The notes below the pieces were generated by a model, which worked only from the letters and a program-made list of their open reading frames with translations, had not been told where the DNA came from and made no database searches. From the NCBI RefSeq assembly GCF_039521325.1, contig NZ_BAAACD010000003.1: a DNA stretch of 64,000 nt; one strand, given 5' to 3'. Shown in pieces: positions 26,438 through 34,441 of the stretch. This DNA is from Clostridium_X cadaveris. GTDB lineage: Bacteria > Bacillota > Clostridia > Clostridiales > Clostridiaceae. A program made the position numbers and the translations under genes. Position 1 is the stretch's first letter. Each line of letters starts with the position of its first letter.

Positions 26438-26939
26438 GTAAATCAATTCCCTTCTTCTTTGCTCGTATATAATATATATCCCCCCAGGACTTCTGCTCTT
26501 CTATATCAAAATATGGAGTTATCAGCCTCTCTACGGTTTCCTTTCTGATTTCTTTAAGTGGATTATAATCTTTAACTATAATTTCCTTTTTCTTATCATT
26601 TGGTAAAAGGGTGATTATCTTTCCATTAAAAGTTTCTCCATATTTTTTATCTATATCCCATAAAAGCAGTTCTCCTTCAGGTTTAATATTTTTTAATATA
26701 CCTCTGATTATATTACCTCTGTCTCCATTCGTCCATAATCTGCCTAGATAAAAAAACATTATGACATTATGGTAAAACTCCTCCTCTACAAGTTCACTCT
26801 TTTCCTCAACATAGTCCACGGATACCTCTTGAAAAGTTTCTTTAAACAAACTGTATACTATATCATAATTATTATTTGAAACATCTAGGACATTTCCTTT
26901 TAAACTTATGTTTCTTAAATCTATTATATATTCTTTCAT
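26313..26939 (-). CDS. SAM-methyltransferase-like protein with extended C-terminus
   Basis: A 208-residue protein resembling a class I methyltransferase: GNVLDVSNNNYDIVYSL (15-31) in place of the glycine-rich motif I, YHNVIMFFYLGRLW (about 55-68) and GELLLWDIDKKYG (about 88-100). The glycines of motif I are missing, so cofactor binding is doubtful. The domain seems to end around residue 165; the last 43 or so residues are read from the alternative frame of the radical SAM gene's 5' end. A shift of two frames would stop at a TGA right at the domain end. The ATG follows TAGGGGTGA. Confidence 0.65.
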   Translation of the reverse strand: MKEYIIDLRNISLKGNVLDVSNNNYDIVYSLFKETFQEVSVDYVEEKSELVEEEFYHNVIMFFYLGRLWTNGDRGNIIRGILKNIKPEGELLLWDIDKKYGETFNGKIITLLPNDKKKEIIVKDYNPLKEIRKETVERLITPYFDIEEQKSWGDIYYIRAKKKGIDLHEDITSRNKFKVHTQQLGGKILKGIHKEAELRIRNFRSYNK

Positions 26940-26963
26940 ACTATCACCCCTACTAATTAATTC

Positions 26964-27000
26964 AATAAAAACAGGATAATTCCTTCCAGAATTATCCTAT
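26964..27000 (-). terminator. Intrinsic terminator after beta-propeller gene
   Basis: AGGATAATTC and GAATTATCCT form a 10-bp stem followed by TGTTTTTATT on the minus strand. Confidence 0.8.
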
Positions 27001-27005
27001 TGATT

Positions 27006-28304
27006 CTATCTTCTTCTCCTTATTTTCCAAGCAAAAGCTACAATCATAGATACTATTATAATAATACTCCCATACAATGTTGAATTATTCATAGGATTTA
27101 TAATACTGCTTTTGGCCTTTGTTATATCATATAAAACTCCAGTTTCTCCATCTAAAACTCTTAATGATTCCTCAGTAAATTTCAATGCATTTATATCTCC
27201 ATTACTAAGCTTTATCTTCTCTTTTGCTGTACCTTTCTTTTCTAAAGTATATATAACTTTATCCTGTCTATCATAAAAATAAATACTGTCCTTTTCCCCA
27301 AGAATTCCATTTCTATCTACAGCCATGGTTCCTAACGCAGTCAAAGAACTATGTTGATAGTATGGCACCTCTGGATTTTTTGTAGGATGTTTTTTTATTA
27401 TATATTCCATAGCTTCATTTGTACTGCTTATAAACCTTGGTGATATTATAGGATCTCCTCCACTATAATCAGGCCATCCATACCACTTTCCACTTTTAAA
27501 CTCATATATATAATCACTATCTCCTTCTATTCCTCTTACCCCTCTAGGTTCAATTCCACCTACTGTTCCATATATTTCTCCATTAGAATTATAATCCATG
27601 CTATCAATATTTCTTACTCCATAGCAGTAAAGGTTCCATTTCTCAGTAGAAAAATCATAACTTATCAATGAAGCATTAGCTGGCATAGAAGCTTTTATAA
27701 CGTCGTCTTCTTTAACCTTAGTATTATACGATGAATATGCGCCTGTGTTACCATTATTAAAATTTTTTCCTCTGACCACTATATCTATAGGTGTTGTATC
27801 ATGGAAATATGGGTCATCTTTTATCCAATCATTATCCTCACCTACAACACCTGAATTAGTAGCTGCTCCTATTGATGCATAAAGCTTATTGCCAGATGCA
27901 ATTAAAGAAATTTTTTTATAATCACCTTTATTAGGTATATCTTTCAGTATCTCCTTTATATCTCCACTTTTAATGTTTAATGATAATATTCTATTGTCTG
28001 TAGATATATATATATTACCTTTAAAATATTCTATATCATATATATCTAAATCTTTGTTTTCATATATTATTCTACTCTGTCCTAAAGAATCTATCATTTG
28101 TATTTTATTTCTAAAAGCTATAAAAGTATTATCCTCATCATCAATTGTAAAATCCCTACTATCTTTAAGCCCTTTGTAAATTATGTTCCATTCCATATCT
28201 TTATTTTTTATGTTCATTGTTGGAGATGTATACGCCTTTCCAAGTACTAATACCATTCCAACTATGATGACACCCGCTATAATCTTAGAAAATATCTTTT
28301 TCAC
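27006..28304 (-). CDS. Membrane-anchored beta-propeller protein (sugar dehydrogenase-like)
   Basis: A 432-residue exported protein. It has an N-terminal signal or anchor helix (about 7-24), repeated short beta blades typical of NHL/PQQ-type propellers, a segment YGVRNIDSMDYNSNGEIYG that recalls glucose/sorbosone dehydrogenases, and WYGWPDYSGGDP. It ends with a hydrophobic helix (about 408-427) and RRRR, so both ends may be in the membrane; there is no LPxTG motif. Enzymatic activity is not shown. GTG start at 28304 with AAAGGGG upstream. Confidence 0.65.
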   Translation of the reverse strand: MKKIFSKIIAGVIIVGMVLVLGKAYTSPTMNIKNKDMEWNIIYKGLKDSRDFTIDDEDNTFIAFRNKIQMIDSLGQSRIIYENKDLDIYDIEYFKGNIYISTDNRILSLNIKSGDIKEILKDIPNKGDYKKISLIASGNKLYASIGAATNSGVVGEDNDWIKDDPYFHDTTPIDIVVRGKNFNNGNTGAYSSYNTKVKEDDVIKASMPANASLISYDFSTEKWNLYCYGVRNIDSMDYNSNGEIYGTVGGIEPRGVRGIEGDSDYIYEFKSGKWYGWPDYSGGDPIISPRFISSTNEAMEYIIKKHPTKNPEVPYYQHSSLTALGTMAVDRNGILGEKDSIYFYDRQDKVIYTLEKKGTAKEKIKLSNGDINALKFTEESLRVLDGETGVLYDITKAKSSIINPMNNSTLYGSIIIIVSMIVAFAWKIRRRR

Positions 28305-28402
28305 CGTAAACCCCTTTACACCAATTATTACATTAATTATATATATTTTTATAATTCTAAAATAATTACTTAATGTTCTAAAGGCAGCAAAAAATCTATT
28401 TG

Positions 28403-28430
28403 TAATATTCTTTAGATATAAAGAATATTA
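28403..28430. promoter_or_regulatory. Perfect 12-bp inverted repeat upstream of SpoVB-like gene
   Basis: TAATATTCTTTA and TAAAGAATATTA flank a four-base GATA loop, 30 bp before the start codon. It could be an operator or a leader hairpin; no T run follows, so it is not a terminator. Confidence 0.55.
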
Positions 28431-28459
28431 ATTATTGTATTACTTTCAAGGAGGATTTA

Positions 28460-29947
28460 ATGAGTGATAACTTTTATAAGAATTCATTTTTTTTGATTCT
28501 TTCAAACCTCACAACAGGTATATTAGGCTTTATATTTTCCATAATACTTTCACGTCTTCTTGGCGCTGAAGGTATGGCATTATATGGACTTGTTATGCCC
28601 TTATATAATCTTTTTATATGTCTCATGTGTGGAGGTGTAATAACAGCTATTTCAAAATTATCTGCTGTTTATTATGATACTCACGATTACTATAATTTGA
28701 GAAAAACTATAAGAACAACTTTTTCCTTCAATATAATATGGGCTTTAATTGTAGCTGTTTTAGTATTTATATTTGCTCCTCAAATAGCTAACTACCTAAT
28801 AAAAGATAGCAGAACAATTTTGGCACTAAGAATCATAACACCTGCTATGATTTTCATATGTCTATCCAATATAATAAAAGGTTTCTTTTATGGTACATCA
28901 CAAATTCTAGTACCTGCTATAATAGATATTGGAGAAAAAGCATTAAGAGTTTTTGTTATTTTAGCACTCCTTTTTCACTTCGGTGTAAAATCATTAGAAA
29001 ACTCAGTAGCTTTAGCTTACATAACATTAGTTATAGGCGAATTTGTTAGTCTTATTTTTTTATACATTTACTACAAAAAGTATGTACGTCCTTTAAAAGG
29101 AGGCTGTATTTACAAAGAAGGTAGAGTTCAGCTTGCCTTTAATGTTCTTATAATATCGTTTCCCTTGTGTCTTAATGGTTTATCCACTACAGTATTAGAC
29201 ACTTTAGCAACTTTAATACTTCCACGAAGACTCGTTGCCGCCGGTTTAGAATATTCTGCTGCTTTAAATGCCATAGGAAAATTTTCTGGAATGTCCATGA
29301 ATATTGTTGTATTTCCTATGCTTGTGGTAGGATCACTTATAACCCTCCTTATTCCAAACCTTTCTAAGCTTATGAATAAAAAGGATTATTTTTTAGCCTC
29401 TAATAGAATAAAAGAAGTTTTAAAAATTGCTATGATACTTGGCTTATGTACCCTAGCAGTAGCTTGGAATATGCCTGAAGATTTAGGATATATGTTTTTT
29501 AAGAGAAGAGACCTAGGACAGTTTATTGCTTTTGCAGCATTATGTCCACCAATCTCATTTGTGGCTAATGCCTCAGTTGGAATTTTAAATGGACTTGGCA
29601 AACAAAATTTGGTATTGAAAAACTCCATAATGTCTTCTTGTTTAGAACTTGTATTTTTATATGTATTAGCAGGGATACCTCAGATAAATGTATATGCTTT
29701 TGGAATTGCAATATTAGCTTCTGCTATATTGATGCTTATTTTAAACCTTAAAGAAATAAATAAAAATATAACTTTAAATATAAGCATAATGAATTTTATA
29801 TATGTAATATTGCTTGGGATATTATGCTTTTTTACACTAAGAATATGTATTTCATTGTTTCCATCAGTTCCAAAACCATTTTTCATAATTTTAGGTTTTG
29901 CCTTTACACCACTTGCAATGGTAAATTTAAAGACAAAAAAATATTAA
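28460..29947 (+). CDS. SpoVB-like lipid flippase (MOP superfamily)
   Basis: A 495-residue protein with about 14 membrane helices, of the oligosaccharidyl-lipid/polysaccharide flippase group. The N-terminal SNLTTGILGFIFSIILSRLLGAEGMALYG and the ITAISKLSA segment are close to stage V sporulation protein B, which is needed for spore cortex synthesis. AAGGAGGATTTA precedes the ATG. A second, more MurJ/YtgP-like flippase is convergent with it. Which substrate each moves cannot be read from the sequence. Confidence 0.82.
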   Translation: MSDNFYKNSFFLILSNLTTGILGFIFSIILSRLLGAEGMALYGLVMPLYNLFICLMCGGVITAISKLSAVYYDTHDYYNLRKTIRTTFSFNIIWALIVAVLVFIFAPQIANYLIKDSRTILALRIITPAMIFICLSNIIKGFFYGTSQILVPAIIDIGEKALRVFVILALLFHFGVKSLENSVALAYITLVIGEFVSLIFLYIYYKKYVRPLKGGCIYKEGRVQLAFNVLIISFPLCLNGLSTTVLDTLATLILPRRLVAAGLEYSAALNAIGKFSGMSMNIVVFPMLVVGSLITLLIPNLSKLMNKKDYFLASNRIKEVLKIAMILGLCTLAVAWNMPEDLGYMFFKRRDLGQFIAFAALCPPISFVANASVGILNGLGKQNLVLKNSIMSSCLELVFLYVLAGIPQINVYAFGIAILASAILMLILNLKEINKNITLNISIMNFIYVILLGILCFFTLRICISLFPSVPKPFFIILGFAFTPLAMVNLKTKKY

Positions 29948-29960
29948 AATATAATATAAA

Positions 29961-30052
29961 AAAACACCACTCTTATGAATGTACCGACCCCAAAAGTTAG
30001 ACTTAAAAATCTAACTTATGGGAATCACATCAATAGAAAGTGGTGTTTTTTA
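29961..30052. terminator. Bidirectional terminator with nested palindromic insert (MITE-like)
   Basis: Outer arms AAAACACCACT (29961-29971) and AGTGGTGTTTT (about 30038-30048) form a terminator between the convergent flippase genes. Its loop contains a second inverted repeat, CCCAAAAGTTAGA (29989-30001) with TCTAACTTATGGG (about 30010-30022), one mismatch. The segment TGTACCGACCCCAAAAGTTAGA resembles the terminal repeats of IS3/IS150-group insertion sequences. The whole may be a relic or MITE lodged in a terminator loop. Confidence 0.6.
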
Positions 30053-30056
30053 TTCC

Positions 30057-31679
30057 CTATCTTAATCTCCTTTTTAATCCTTTTGGCATAATCTTTACAA
30101 TTCTAGGTGAAAAAGAATTTAAATCCTTTCTAGTTATTCCTCCAGTAAGCACTAATCCATAAGTATAAACAACCACACCTATGAATACTGATGTTAGGGT
30201 AGGTATAGCTCTCATAAGGTATCCATTTCCCATAATCGAGAAAATCCATGAAAGATTTGCGTTGCAAATATACACCACAACACCCATAAGCGCTGCAGAT
30301 ATAAATGGTTTTATAGCAGTACTTATTATTCCAATTCTTATTTTTAATGAGTTCTGCATTATCCTATGATTTATAATCATAGGAATTAAATAACTTAAAA
30401 TTGTTCCTATGATTGCTCCATTTATGTTTACAGAAGGCATTGCTATCAAGAAATAATTTGATAAAAGCTTTGCTCCTATTCCTATTGCTAAAGATAGCAA
30501 TACTGCGTAAAGCTTGTTTACGCATTGAAGAATTACCGTTTGGATTTGAACTATTGACATAAATACTATAGCTATAGAGCCGTACATCATAAGTTCATAT
30601 CCTGAAGAATCTCCTATGTAGATGAAATCATATATACTTTTGCTTAGAACCGCAAGGCCTACTGCACATGGTATTGAAACCATATAACTGGTTTTGAATG
30701 CAAAAGTTATCTTTTCTTTCATTTCTTTCTTATCTTTTAAAACTACAGCTCTTGAAATAGCAGGAATAACTGCTGAGCTTAAAGCTGCTATTATAGTAAG
30801 CGGAACATTTATAAGCGTTCTATATTGGCTTAAACTTGCAAATTTTATATTTCTTTCTGAATCTAAAAGAAATCCAGCTACTTTAAGACGATTTTTTACC
30901 ACAGCCATATCTATGACTGATCCAAAATACTGAAGTCCTGAGCTTAAAGTTATAGGAATTCCATATTTGAATAATCTTTTTACAAGTTCTTTATTGCTAT
31001 GTCTTACAACCTTTACTTCTGATTCTTTATTATTGCTTCTATGAATCTTTATTCTATTCTTTTTGTATACATATATTAGGAAAATACATGCTGCTAATGC
31101 TCCAATAGTGGTTCCTATTGTTCCTCCTGCTGCTCCGTACTCTACTCCTTGTTTATATAAAACGTATGCAAATAATAAACTCACTGGCACATTTAATAGC
31201 TGTTCTATTATCTGTGAAATTGCTGTTGGAGTCATTATACTTCTTCCTTGAAAATACCCCTTATAAGCTGCTAATACCGATGTTATCATTATGGCTGGTG
31301 CAAGACTCATTATAGCTATAACAGCATCATTATTGTCAGTCATTACTGCAAATGGTTTTGCAAATATTATCATTATCATCGCCACTGCAAATCCTGTTAA
31401 AAGCAATATGGATCTGGCGAGTTTAAAAGTTTTAAGTGCATCTTTTGGATTATCTAAAGCTATCAACTCAGAAACCTGTTTGCTTATGGCGGTCTGCATG
31501 CCAGAATTAGTTACAACATACATAAGTGTAAAAATTTCATAGGCTGCGGCGTATACGCCGTAGCCTTCTTTACCTATAGCTTTAATAAGAAATGGCACAT
31601 AAGCTAAAGATATAATCTTTACTATTATTCCCGCTAAGGATAGCACAGCAAATCCCTTGGTAGTAGACTGCTCCTTCAT
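30057..31679 (-). CDS. Putative lipid II/polysaccharide flippase (MurJ/YtgP-SpoVB type)
   Basis: A 540-residue MOP-superfamily membrane protein with about 14 helices. The N-terminal KGFAVLSLAGIIVKIISLAYVPF, then IGKEGYGVYAAAYEIF and GMQTAISKQVSEL, match the YtgP/SpoVB group; YtgP is a lipid II flippase in Bacillus. The cytoplasmic basic loop around 215-235 separates the two lobes. The ATG follows AAGGAGATAG; the pseudouridine synthase gene is 18 bp upstream on the far side, so it ends the transcript. Confidence 0.82.
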   Translation of the reverse strand: MKEQSTTKGFAVLSLAGIIVKIISLAYVPFLIKAIGKEGYGVYAAAYEIFTLMYVVTNSGMQTAISKQVSELIALDNPKDALKTFKLARSILLLTGFAVAMIMIIFAKPFAVMTDNNDAVIAIMSLAPAIMITSVLAAYKGYFQGRSIMTPTAISQIIEQLLNVPVSLLFAYVLYKQGVEYGAAGGTIGTTIGALAACIFLIYVYKKNRIKIHRSNNKESEVKVVRHSNKELVKRLFKYGIPITLSSGLQYFGSVIDMAVVKNRLKVAGFLLDSERNIKFASLSQYRTLINVPLTIIAALSSAVIPAISRAVVLKDKKEMKEKITFAFKTSYMVSIPCAVGLAVLSKSIYDFIYIGDSSGYELMMYGSIAIVFMSIVQIQTVILQCVNKLYAVLLSLAIGIGAKLLSNYFLIAMPSVNINGAIIGTILSYLIPMIINHRIMQNSLKIRIGIISTAIKPFISAALMGVVVYICNANLSWIFSIMGNGYLMRAIPTLTSVFIGVVVYTYGLVLTGGITRKDLNSFSPRIVKIMPKGLKRRLR

Positions 31680-31697
31680 AACTATCTCCTTCTTATT

Positions 31698-32654
31698 TTA
31701 AAATTTAAAGACATCTTTCTTTATTTTCTTAAACATAGGTGGAAGGGATTCTGCTATGGTTTTGTTTGTCATATAATCCAATCTTCCTTTGCAATCTTTA
31801 AATACTAATTTATACGCATATAGATACTGGTAATCCAGTCCAAATTTATTAAAGAAGAAGCTATTTAGTTTTTTATCTCCATACTTTGTATCCCCTACTA
31901 TAGGATTTCCCATAGAAGATAAGTGAGCTCTTATCTGATGGCTTCTTCCAGTTATAAGTCTTATTTCTAACAATGAGAATAATCCGTTAGTTTCAATAAG
32001 ATTAACTTCCATTTCTATTTCTTTACTACCTATCTTTGGTTTATCATAAACCCTTGAAATATTGCTCTTTTCATCTTTACATATATATCCCTTATATAAA
32101 CCTGATTTTATTTTACCTTTCACAAGACACATATAGTACTTTTCTACAGTACGTTCTCTAATCATTTCATTTAAAAGCTTTAAGCTTTCAAAATTCTTTC
32201 CAAATATAACTACACCTGATGTATTTCTATCAAGTCTATTACATGGAGCTGGTGTAAATGTAAGTTCTTTTTCTGAAATATAGTCTCCCTTTTCTTCTAA
32301 ATAAGATAAAACATAATCAGTAAGTGTAGGGTCTCCTCCCTTTTTATCAGAATGAACTAACACTCCTGGCCATTTTTCTACTATCAAAATATTTTCATCA
32401 TCAAAGGTAACCTTAAAATTAGCGTCTACCTTTTGGAATGTTTCTTTCTTTTGAGTTGATGTTTCTATATAACGTATTACAACTTCATCACCCTCTTGCA
32501 AAAAGTATTTCTCTTTGCACTTTTTACCATTTACTTTTACATTGCCTTTTCTTATAGTCTTATATATAGCACTTAACGGTATATCTTTAAGTAACTTTCT
32601 AAGAAATTTATCTATTCTCTGTCCCGCTTCATTTTGACCAATTGTTATATTCAC
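31698..32654 (-). CDS. RluA/RluD-family pseudouridine synthase
   Basis: A 318-residue enzyme that isomerises uridine in rRNA or tRNA. An N-terminal S4 RNA-binding domain (GQRIDKFLRKLL to GDEVVIRYIE, about 8-67) is followed by the catalytic domain with CNRLDRNTSGV holding the catalytic Asp, then YMCLVKGK and GRSHQIRAHL. GTG start at 32654 with AGGAGTG upstream. The exact target (RluC-, RluD- or RluA-like) is not resolved. Confidence 0.9.
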   Translation of the reverse strand: MNITIGQNEAGQRIDKFLRKLLKDIPLSAIYKTIRKGNVKVNGKKCKEKYFLQEGDEVVIRYIETSTQKKETFQKVDANFKVTFDDENILIVEKWPGVLVHSDKKGGDPTLTDYVLSYLEEKGDYISEKELTFTPAPCNRLDRNTSGVVIFGKNFESLKLLNEMIRERTVEKYYMCLVKGKIKSGLYKGYICKDEKSNISRVYDKPKIGSKEIEMEVNLIETNGLFSLLEIRLITGRSHQIRAHLSSMGNPIVGDTKYGDKKLNSFFFNKFGLDYQYLYAYKLVFKDCKGRLDYMTNKTIAESLPPMFKKIKKDVFKF

Positions 32655-32727
32655 AAAATCACTCCTAATTTAAGGTTTAAGTTGTAGTATTTATTCGCTA
32701 TTCACATTTCTTTAGCATAATATTATT

Positions 32728-33912
32728 TTAAGTTCTTGTCAAATAATTAAATGCATTCAGAGCTTGAAGTGCTACACCATAAGCTAGAGCACTTTCATCT
32801 ATATCAAATAATGATCCATGCGCTGGATTTACTATACCCTTGTCGCTATTTCTAACACCTAAGAAATAAAAAGCACTTGGTCTTTCATTAGAAAAATAAG
32901 CAAAGCTTTCAACTCCCATACTTGGATATTGAAGCATCTCTATAGAATTCTTCCCCAAAATCTCTTCTGAACTTTCTCTCACATAATTCAGTATAGAATC
33001 ATCATTATAAAGACATGGATAGCTTTCTTCTATTTCTATTTCTGCCTTTCCCCTCATTGCAGTGCATATGCCTTCAGTTATCTCTACAAGTCTTCTCTTT
33101 GCCATCTCTCTGTCTTCTGATGTCATAGTTCGTATTATTCCTTTTAGCGTAACTTCTTCTGGAATTATATTTTGAGCAGTACCTCCATTAAATGAACCAA
33201 TGGTAACTACAGCTGGAGATGCAGGTAATACTTCTCTTGAAACTATGGTTTGAAGAGCTACCACGACTTGACTTGCTATCACTATAGGGTCAATAGTGTC
33301 ATTTGGATGAGCTCCATGACCTCCCTTTCCCTTTATTTTTATATTAAAAGGATTTGATGCAGCATTAAATACTCCATATCTTAGTCCTATTTTTCCTGCA
33401 TTTATGCTCTCTGATACATGAAGTCCAAAACATGCATCTACATGAGGATTTTCAAGAACTCCCTCTTCAATCATAAATCTTGCTCCTCCAACAGTCTCTT
33501 CTGCTGGTTCAAATAAAAGTTTAACATTTCCTTTTAGATCTTCTTTGTGAGAATTTAATACCTTAGCTACTCCTAGTAATATAGATGTATGGGCATCATG
33601 ACCACATCCATGCATCTTTCCTTGTATTTTTGACTTATATTCAACTTCCTTTCTATCATTAAGAGGAAGTCCATCCATATCCCCCCTCAAAGCAACGGTC
33701 TTGCCAGGTTTTCCACCTTCTATTAAGGCACATACACCTGTCTTCGATACTACTTCATAAGGAATATTTTCTTTATCTAAAAACTCTCTTATTTTTTCAT
33801 TGGTTCTATATTCTTCAAAGCCAAGCTCCGGATACTCATGTAGATCTCTTCTTATGGATATTATCTCCTTTTCTATAGCTTTGGCCTCTTTTAAAAAATC
33901 TATATTCTTCAT
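32728..33912 (-). CDS. M20 family amidohydrolase (N-acyl-amino acid hydrolase type)
   Basis: A 394-residue metallopeptidase-like amidohydrolase. Metal-binding residues appear in ALRGDMDGLP, MHGCGHDAHTS (about 98-108), the PAEETVGGA glutamates, the FGLHVSE histidine and the C-terminal NPAHGSLFDIDE. A dimerisation domain sits in the middle (about 180-290). Substrates in the family include hippurate, N-acetyl-amino acids and N-acyl-diaminopimelate; no choice can be made here. The ATG follows GAGGAGATG. Confidence 0.88.
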   Translation of the reverse strand: MKNIDFLKEAKAIEKEIISIRRDLHEYPELGFEEYRTNEKIREFLDKENIPYEVVSKTGVCALIEGGKPGKTVALRGDMDGLPLNDRKEVEYKSKIQGKMHGCGHDAHTSILLGVAKVLNSHKEDLKGNVKLLFEPAEETVGGARFMIEEGVLENPHVDACFGLHVSESINAGKIGLRYGVFNAASNPFNIKIKGKGGHGAHPNDTIDPIVIASQVVVALQTIVSREVLPASPAVVTIGSFNGGTAQNIIPEEVTLKGIIRTMTSEDREMAKRRLVEITEGICTAMRGKAEIEIEESYPCLYNDDSILNYVRESSEEILGKNSIEMLQYPSMGVESFAYFSNERPSAFYFLGVRNSDKGIVNPAHGSLFDIDESALAYGVALQALNAFNYLTRT

Positions 33913-33947
33913 AATTCATCTCCTCATATTTTTACTATGTAAGGCAA

Positions 33948-33983
33948 TTTAAAAGCTCATATTCTAGGAATATGAGCTTTTAA
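33948..33983 (-). terminator. Intrinsic terminator after the 34028-34330 gene
   Basis: AAAAGCTCATATTC and GAATATGAGCTTTT, a 14-bp perfect stem with a two-base loop and flanking A/T runs usable on both strands. Confidence 0.75.
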
Positions 33984-34027
33984 TTAGAATTATATATCAT
34001 TATTTTATCTTATTCAATAACATTAGA

Positions 34028-34330
34028 TTACATATTAATAGTTAATTCATTATCTTCTTCTTTTATATAAGGAAGCTCTCTTATTATACTGTAAATACAG
34101 TCAGCTACCTCTTCTTTTATATTAAAGTTTTCTCCTTTGAAAACTTTATTGTAATACTGCATATGACACCATACATCAACAAAATCTTCTTTGGTCAAAA
34201 ATATTATAGACTCCCCTGAATTCTTAATAGCAAATTCTCCACTGCAGTTGTCTACAACATCTATTCCTAACTCCTTATTATTCATCATAATATAATTTAC
34301 ATCTTCCCACATCTTTTTAAAGGCTATCAA
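34028..34330 (-). CDS. Hypothetical protein, about 100 residues
   Basis: A small acidic protein with alternating helices and strands and no recognisable motif. It contains VDVWCHMQYYNKVF (about 51-64) and ends in an acidic tail. The only upstream ribosome-like site (AAGGGGG) favours a TTG start at 34330; an ATG at 34312 is the other choice. It has its own terminator and lies between the M20 amidohydrolase and a helicase. No function can be proposed. Confidence 0.5.
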   Translation of the reverse strand: MIAFKKMWEDVNYIMMNNKELGIDVVDNCSGEFAIKNSGESIIFLTKEDFVDVWCHMQYYNKVFKGENFNIKEEVADCIYSIIRELPYIKEEDNELTINM

Positions 34331-34441
34331 TTTAAATCAATTCCCCCTTCTTTACAACTTCGCACACAACATTAGTATATCATATTAGAGATATATTTTC
34401 AAATAGTATATCACTATAACCTGTATATTTTTAACTATTTT

